From Piromyces finnis (taxonomy: Eukaryota > Neocallimastigomycota > Neocallimastigomycetes > Neocallimastigales > Neocallimastigaceae), in NCBI GenBank assembly GCA_002104945.1, contig MCFH01000072.1, positions 169,646 through 233,645 on the forward strand: a stretch of DNA of 64,000 bases, in the 5' to 3' direction. A program made the position numbers and the translations under genes. Positions 50,601 through 64,000 of the stretch are shown here, in pieces (the first letter of the stretch is position 1; every line of letters starts with the position of its first letter). Below the pieces are notes generated by a model. That model had not been told where the DNA came from, made no database searches, and saw only the letters and a program-made list of their open reading frames with translations.

Positions 50601-50940
50601 TTTATTTATTATTATTATTAAAATTAATTATATTTAAAACAATGTTTTGCATTAAACTTTTTTTTTTTGTTTAATTTTTATTTTTTCTTTTTCTTTTAAC
50701 TATACATTTTTAATTAATGATAATATTTTCATATTTCCACCTTCTTTTAATTTCCCCTTTCTTATTTTTATTAAGAATAAAAAAGTTAAAAAAAATTCAA
50801 ATAATGTGATAAAATAAACTACTTTTTTTTTTTTTAAAAAGAAAAAAAAAAAAACTTTTAGTATTTATATGTAAAAAAAAAATATATAAAAAAAAATCTA
50901 TAAATTTATATTTTATTATTTAAATAATTATTTTGTTATT
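50283..50940. other. Convergent 3' region with ATT/ATTT microsatellite
   Basis: This is A/T-only sequence between two convergent genes. A run of ATT repeats followed by ATTT repeats occupies about 50540-50620. No gene is seen. Confidence 0.7.
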
Positions 50941-52693
50941 TTAAAGAAGGAATGGAATAATAGCGGTTCTTTGTTTTGGGAAAGCATCACCGAATTCCTT
51001 AATGTAATTACGTCTCTTCTTAACAGCCCATTGGTACATCTGTTTATTTAAATTATATATATAATTTAATTTTTTTTTTATTAAAAAAACAAATAAATAA
51101 ATAACAGTTAAGTTTAATTTATATAATTATTTCTCTTCAAACTTACTTGAGCGAAGGCGACAATAGTGAATATGTAGGCTGAAAGTTATAATAATAAAAT
51201 TTAATGTTAATAATGAAATTATTTTGTATTGAAAGTCTCTAGAATTAAAAAAAAAAATTAAAAAATAAATTTACATGAAATTGAACCGGTAAGTAAACAA
51301 ATAGCAACCCAACCTAAAGTTTCAAAGAAATAATTTGGACAGGTAACATGGTTAAAACCATAACCATATGGGATTTTTCTAACTCTAGTACCAGCTGGTC
51401 TTAAGTTACGTAAAATAATGTGAGTTAAGAGGTTGGAAACTTCAGAGTACTGGAATTTTAATGTATTATTTTAAATTTTGTTTAAATAAAGGGTTTATCT
51501 TGAAGTTTTAAGAAATTATATTATTTAAAAATAAAAAGGAAAATAAAATAAACTTACAACCCATAAAATGCAACATAAAGCCATACCAACAGTAGATGTG
51601 ACAGCTGGAATATGTCCACTAGCAAAACCTGGTCTGTAAATCCAGTAAGCCATGTTAACACCAGATAAAATCCAGTAATGGAAACTGTTTTTAAAGATGT
51701 TCTTTACTGGCATAGAATTGTTACTAAAACGATGAACACAGATAGTTTCAAATTCACGCTTAAGGAAATGAATCATAATGAATAAGAAACAGATTCTATA
51801 GTATTTTTATTTATTAGTTTCAAAATTAATATTATATTTAATATTTTATATATTATTATTTAGAAATAAAGAAAAAAAAAAGCTTACTTTTGAACTGGAG
51901 TGTGTTCAACAACACTTTTGTAGAATAATTTTTGACAACAATAGAATAATGGATGGATAAATAATGGACCAAAATATTCAACAATGAAGACATTTCTCCA
52001 ACTGATTTGTGGACCTTTTGTTAGCAATAATTATACATATGGAATGTTAATTATTAAATTGAGAATATTTTTATTTTTTTCTATTTTATGTATATATATA
52101 TTTAAATTTATAAACCTAAATCCTTGAAGGTAATAACAGCTTTTTTTTTTTTTTTTTAATATTCAGATTTATTATATAAAACATAAAAAATTAATGATTT
52201 TTCTTCAAAATTTTAATTTGAATACTTTTATAAATAAGATAAATTACTGTTATCCTTAATATTATGTTGTTCTAAAGAATCTTTATCATATAAGACAGTT
52301 TTATCTATTTAAATGTTGTATAATAATAAAATATATAATAATATGCATAATATGAATATGAATTGTTCTACAATAAATAATATTTAACTACTTTTATTTA
52401 GTAATACCGATAGTTAATCTTTGTCTGTCTGGATAATACTTTGGGACTTTTATATTTAATGAGAAAAAAAAAAGTTTTAATTATTAAATAAAATAAACAA
52501 ATGATTATATTTTGTGATGATTTAATAACTATTAATAATATTAATTCCTATTATTGTATTTTAATTTTTAAAAAACGAATATAATACATTGCTTTTGGAA
52601 GGCCTTTTTAAGATCAAGAACTGTTTCTCCATCAACGTCTAATTTTTCAGCAAGGACACTTCCACTACGAGATTGAACGCTTACAAAAACCAT
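50941..52693 (-). CDS. TSC13: Very-long-chain enoyl-CoA reductase
   Basis: Nine exons, 52693-52588, 52446-52408, 52304-52248, 52139-52116, 52014-51888, 51795-51558, 51449-51275, 51178-51147 and 51039-50941, join in frame to 298 residues. The N-terminal 80 residues are ubiquitin-like (MVFVSVQSRSGSVLAEKLDV), as in yeast Tsc13 and human TECR. The membrane part starts with IVEYFGPLFIHPLFY and ends with the steroid-reductase-like active region GYGFNHVTCPNYFFETLGW. A basic C-terminus (RRNYIKEFGDAFPKQRTAII) completes it. The enzyme reduces trans-2-enoyl-CoA with NADPH in the last step of the ER fatty-acid elongation cycle, feeding sphingolipid synthesis. The length agrees with the family (about 308-310). 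One exon is only 24 bp. Confidence 0.96.
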
Positions 52694-53962
52694 TTTCTTT
52701 AAATTTAATTTTATATAAAAAAATTTGTTAATATGAATCAAAAATTTATATTTGTATATAAATGTATAAAGAAATGGAAAAGATATATTTCTAATTTCAT
52801 TCGTTTCAATTTATTAAATTGAACATGGATTTAAATTCATATCAAAGGAAATATGATATTGAAATTATTTGATGTAATATAATGAATTTTATGAAAGCAT
52901 TTATTATTTTTGTATACTTTATAAATAATATAATTACTATTATTATTAATACAAATGTCTCTACCTTTTATATATATATATATATATATTTTATTTATTT
53001 TATTTTTTTTTTTATTTTTTGTTTTTTTGTTTTTATATTTAAAAGCAAAGCGAAGAAAAAATATTTAATGTAAATTTTTAATTAAAAATACCACTATGAT
53101 TATATTAATGTACATATGATTTATTGAATGTATGTATCAATAATATATACTTTTTTAACAAATGAAATTCTTTTTGACTGATACATTATTATATAAAATA
53201 AAATTATAAAGTATAATTATTAAAATTAAATATATTTATGTTATTTCAATATATCATATATACTTTCTTATAAAATTCAATAATTTAGAGCATATAAAGA
53301 CTTTCTAATAATATCCAAGGTTTATATTAATAAGTCAAAAAAAAAAAAAAAAAAAAAAAAAAAGATCTATTATATTTCTTTAGACTTAGAAAAAAAAATT
53401 GTTATTTTATTATAACAAACCAAAATTATTTTTAGATATATTTTGGACTATTCTCATTATAAAATTCAAAAAGTTCAAGCATTAAATCTATTTGATTTAT
53501 TTTTTATCTTTGATAATATAACAAATAAAAAAAGAAAAAGAAAAAAGAAAAAGAAAAAAAGAAAGAGATTAAAAAAATAATATATAAAGTCAAAAATTTA
53601 TGAAGTTTACTATTAATAAAGTACTTTATATAATAACTAAGTCGTTTAATAAGACAATTTTCAGAAATAACTAATAAAATTTTACCGGTATTTTTATATT
53701 TAAGACATAAACTATATCTAACACTACAATACAAAAAGTTCGTTTAAAATGATACATATTTTATTAGAATGAATCAGTTGAGTATAAAAAAAATCATTTT
53801 AAAATTTTTAAACTTTATTTCTTAATTAATTAAATTTGAATATTGTTATTGGCTGTCAGTATAATATTTTTATAATTTTAAATATCAAAAATATTTATAT
53901 TATTTTCATTTTTATTGTTATAAAGCCTATATAATTATATTAAAATAACTTAATAATTCAAT
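52694..53962. other. Divergent intergenic region
   Basis: This is 1.3 kb between divergent genes. It holds a poly-A tract at about 53338-53363, purine-rich runs near 53528-53570 and AT repeats near 52970-52990. Short frames at 52882-53073 (+) and 53504-53734 (-) are low-complexity and unsupported. Confidence 0.6.
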
Positions 53963-60615
<6,653 letters not shown>

Positions 60616-61170
60616 CTTTTTTTTTCTTTTTTTTTATTATTACTTTTATTTACTTATTATTATTTATTTTTCATTTATTCTTAATACAACTTATAAATTA
60701 TTTCTAAATATTTTTTTTTTTTTTTTTTTTAATAAATTGCCTTTTAATATTTTACAATACAACACATTTTTTTAAAAATATAATTTGATTTGTTTTGATA
60801 AAATATTTTATTAAGTATAAGACACTATGAATAATAATGATAATAAAAAGAAAAAAGAAAAACATAAAATGTTTCTTTTTCCATTTTTTTTTTTTTTTTA
60901 ATATATAATGGGTTTAATTATATATATATATAACACAATGGTGTTTAAAAAAAATTTAAATAGTTTTTCTTTTTCTTTACTATACATGCATAAGAAATTG
61001 AAAGATAGATAAAAAAATTAAAAAGTGTATATTAATTTTTAATTTTTATTCATATAAAATAATTTTCAAAAAAATTGTGTATTACACTAACTAATTAACT
61101 ATTAATTTAAATTTATAATTGGTATTATGAATAAAAAAAAAAAAAAAATAGAAATTATGAATTCTTTAAT

Positions 61171-61218
<48 letters not shown>

Positions 61219-61455
61219 TTATGAAAAGATTAAGATTCAGGTCTTAACATTCGATGATATATTTAAATAATAAATTAAAAAAAAAAAAAATTATAAATAT
61301 TAACAGTTATAAAAATTATAAAGATATTTTTTTTAATAGATATGATAATTATTTAAATGATATTACACTAATATTAATTATGACTTCTTCGTTTTTTAAT
61401 ATATATATTATATTATATATAATTATAGTATAATATTAATAACTTTTTAAAAAGT
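60616..61455. other. Convergent 3' intergenic region with homopolymers
   Basis: This A/T-only region has long poly-T tracts (about 60712-60731 and 61169-61212) and poly-A tracts between the convergent ALC1-like and LRR genes. No gene is seen. Confidence 0.7.
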
Positions 61456-64000
61456 TTATTCCAACATTAAACGATCTAATGCATCAATATACTTTTGACG
61501 TTGAGTATTAGAAAGATCAGGATTATCAATTTGTCTTTGTAAATATTCCATACGTGTTTGTCTTTCTTCAATACGACGCATTTCTAATTGCATACGAATA
61601 GCTTCATCATTATTTTGATCTATATATGGTGAGTATACTGATTCTGAAAATACTTCTTCATAATTTGGTGGTTGTGGTTCTTCAATTTGTTGACGTATAT
61701 CTTCTGGTATGTTGTTATATTCATAATGTTCATTATTAATTTCATTTTGATTATATTCCTTTGAACTATTTTTATTATCGCTTTTACCTAATTTATTACT
61801 ACCAGGAACTTCAACATATATTTCTTCCGTCAAATCTGGATTTTCTATTAAATGATTATTATTGGTATATATAGGGGTATTCTTTGTAGCATTGTATAAT
61901 GAAGAATGATTTGAAGAAATATTAGAGTTAATATGATTATTGTTATCCTTATCATCTGAATGATGATCTTGTGAAGAAATATTATTTTTAGTTAATTCAT
62001 TTACCTTTGGGTCATTTAGAGAAATGGAAGTATTGGTTGAAATCAAAGATGGATTAATTGACGTTTTATTGGTATTAACATATTGTTCATTACTATCTGA
62101 AACCGATGGTAAGTCATAAGCATTCTCAACTCTATTGGCTAAAGGTGAAACATTCATATTGTTTTGACTTGAAAATTTGGTAAGAATAGATGGTTTTTTG
62201 GTGTTCATTGAAGGAAAACTAATACGATTTTTATTTTTACTCATTATAGGAGTTGAACTATGAACTGAATTAGAAATACTGAAATTAGAAGTGGAAGTTT
62301 CTGAAACATTGGTAACTTTAGTTACGGTAGTTGAACTCTTTTCAATTGGATAAGGTATAATATTTTTCCTACTATTTACAACATGAACAGTATTATGATG
62401 AATGGCATCATCATTTGATGTTGAGAGTCTTTTAGTATCATACGTTTTTCTTTGATTTGTATTTACAGTTGAGCTTTTCAATGCAAAAGGCGATACTGGA
62501 TATGGAATACTTGAATGTTTTGAACGTTTTTCATCAATATTTGGAGAGCTACTAGCAGATGCCATTTTTGGGGAGCCATTATATGTTCCGGTATTAGTTA
62601 GTCTTCTTTTTCCAGCTCCATTAGGAGGAGAAGACTGGTTAACTGAATATAAATTCATACGAACTAGATTTGGGCTACTTTGAGACTTTGTGTAACTAGA
62701 TAAATTTGCTGATATTCTTTTTGGAGGTGGAGTTGATATTGTTGCTACCATTTGGGAATTAGTATCATTAGTAATATTTCCATTATTTAAAACAACAATA
62801 TCACTTAAATCCTGTTCTACAGATTCAACCGGAGTTCCATGTTTTTTATTTCTATTCAACGAATTTGTAGTATATGCCCCTCCTTGGTTAGAAATTGTAT
62901 TAGTTGGTGATATAGCATAATTAGTAGAATGAAGTGATCCATAATTACTTGATTTGCTACCTGTTGATTCATATAAACTTGAATCATCATATGAACTTAT
63001 TTGACTATTAACATCATTTGGAACTGTATTATTGAGTTGAGGATTAGGTCTACTCAAAGAGCAAATTTGAATAGAAGCATCAGGATCTTCACCATTATAA
63101 CTTTGTATATTTTCATCTTCAAAAATTTCTGAAGTACTGTATCCAGGAATTGGATTTTTAATTATAACAGATTTTTGTCTACGACGTTTACTGCAAATTA
63201 AAATTAGTATAATAATACACAAAATTAATAAACCTATAAATCCTAATGCAATCCATTGAAATATTTTATCATGGTTGTTATCTTTTCTGTTATCAGAAAA
63301 ATCTTCTGGTCCTAAAGTTGGACTACTTATAGTACTACTATTGTTATCACTAACTAAAGTGTTATCTTCTTCGGTTTTTGAAGGAGTATCATCTGTTTTT
63401 GATTCATTAGTATTATTAATTAATTCACAACTTTTTATTCCATTTGTACAATGGTTTCTTGTACCATTAATACATAAATTTGTAGAACTAAAGCTACATT
63501 CTTTTAAAGTATCTGATAAATTTGGAAGTTCACCACTTAACTGAGGATTTCCAGAAAGACGCAAAACTTGAATATTTTGTAATGACTTAAAAGAGCTTGG
63601 AACATTACCTGAGATTTTATTATTGCTTAGATTTAAATGTTGTAAATTAATAATTTTTCCAAGAGATGAGGGTATTTGACCTTCCAATTGATTGTTAGAT
63701 AAGTCAATAAATTGCAAATTTGAAATTGAAATCTCACTAGGAATTGGACCTGATAATTGATTTCCAGTAGCATAAAGATATTGTAAATTATTCATTCCTT
63801 GAATTGATGAAGGAATTTTACCCGAAAATTTACAATTTGAAATATTACTAATACATTAATTATTAAAAAAGTTAGAATGATATATATTTTTATAGGCGAT
63901 AATAATTTACAAAAACTATAAAATATATTTTTACTTACATATACTGTAGTGAAGTCAATGGCATTAAAGTTTCAAAATCACCACTATATCCTTTACTACT
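61456..64000 (-). CDS. LRR transmembrane protein, 5' end cut by the window
   Basis: Two exons are visible on the minus strand, 63847-61456 and the 3' part of an upstream exon ending at 63939. The 5' end lies beyond the window, so the start is unknown. The extracellular part contains plant-type leucine-rich repeats (NNLQYLYATGNQLSGPIPSE, then NLQFIDLSNNQLEGQIPSSL, then NLQHLNLSNNKISGNVPSS) with the LxGxIP signature. A Cys-rich cap with N-glycosylation sites follows (NLCINGTRNHC). One membrane helix follows (WIALGFIGLLILCIIILILI) with a basic stop (CSKRRRQK). The cytoplasmic tail is about 570 residues of Ser/Thr/Asn/Pro-rich sequence ending in charged coiled coil. There is no kinase domain. It is probably a cell-surface sensor or adhesion protein; the ligand is unknown. 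Confidence 0.85.

Noticed and set aside
52882-53073. 63-codon plus-strand frame
   Set aside because: Low-complexity hydrophobic sequence in a promoter region, with no supporting features.

Overview
This window looks like nuclear DNA of an early-diverging, zoosporic fungus, most probably an anaerobic gut fungus (Neocallimastigomycota). The DNA is extremely AT-rich, with intergenic stretches that are almost only A/T. Most genes are split by many short introns (about 60-280 bp, GT(A/T)A(A/G)(A/T)...TAG). Proteins carry long Asn/Ser/Asp low-complexity runs. Flagellar proteins sit next to fungal-type proteins, including a Rap1 homologue and secreted proteins with a barwin/expansin-type domain or RNase T2 fold. 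The assignment to Neocallimastigomycota is an inference from this style, not a marker match. I rebuilt exon structures by eye from splice sites and reading phase. Where every exon joins in frame and the product matches a known family, the model is reliable.

Layout. 0.8-5 kb: a MATH-BTB protein and deoxyhypusine synthase, both on +. 5.5-9.1 kb (-): a large FtsX/MacB-type membrane permease. 9.9-24.4 kb (-): three consecutive cilium or centriole genes, CFAP74-like, EFHC/DM10-like and LRRC45-like. 25.5-27.4 kb (+): leucine carboxyl methyltransferase, the PP2A methylase. 27.7 kb: a short decayed coding fragment. 28.2-31.5 kb (-): a telomeric Rap1-like protein with BRCT, Myb and RCT regions. 32.2-36.2 kb (-): a secreted histidine-phosphatase-like protein and a secreted orphan. 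38.7-40.0 kb (+): an intronless orphan with an IQ-like motif. 40.9-42.2 kb (-): a secreted RNase T2 with an acidic tail. 42.2-46.6 kb: a gene desert with an imperfect tandem array, a small GC-rich hairpin island and a fragmentary copy of the next gene. 46.6-48.0 kb (-): a barwin/expansin-like surface protein. 48.7-50.3 kb (+): a metallo-beta-lactamase-fold hydrolase with an organelle-type N-terminus. 50.9-52.7 kb (-): very-long-chain enoyl-CoA reductase. 54.0-60.6 kb (+): a 25-exon ALC1/CHD1L-like remodeller with SNF2 ATPase, macro domain and a C-terminal BRCT-like domain. 61.5-64.0 kb (-): an LRR transmembrane protein cut by the window end.

There are no operons. Genes are independent units on both strands. 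Functional themes are flagellum assembly, chromatin and telomeres (Rap1, ALC1), a secreted or cell-surface set, and housekeeping modification or lipid enzymes. The most notable observation is an intron in the ALC1-like gene that fits a minor-spliceosome (U12) AT-AC intron: it begins ATATCCTTT, ends CAC and lies next to the Walker A exon. No GT-AG alternative preserves the conserved protein.
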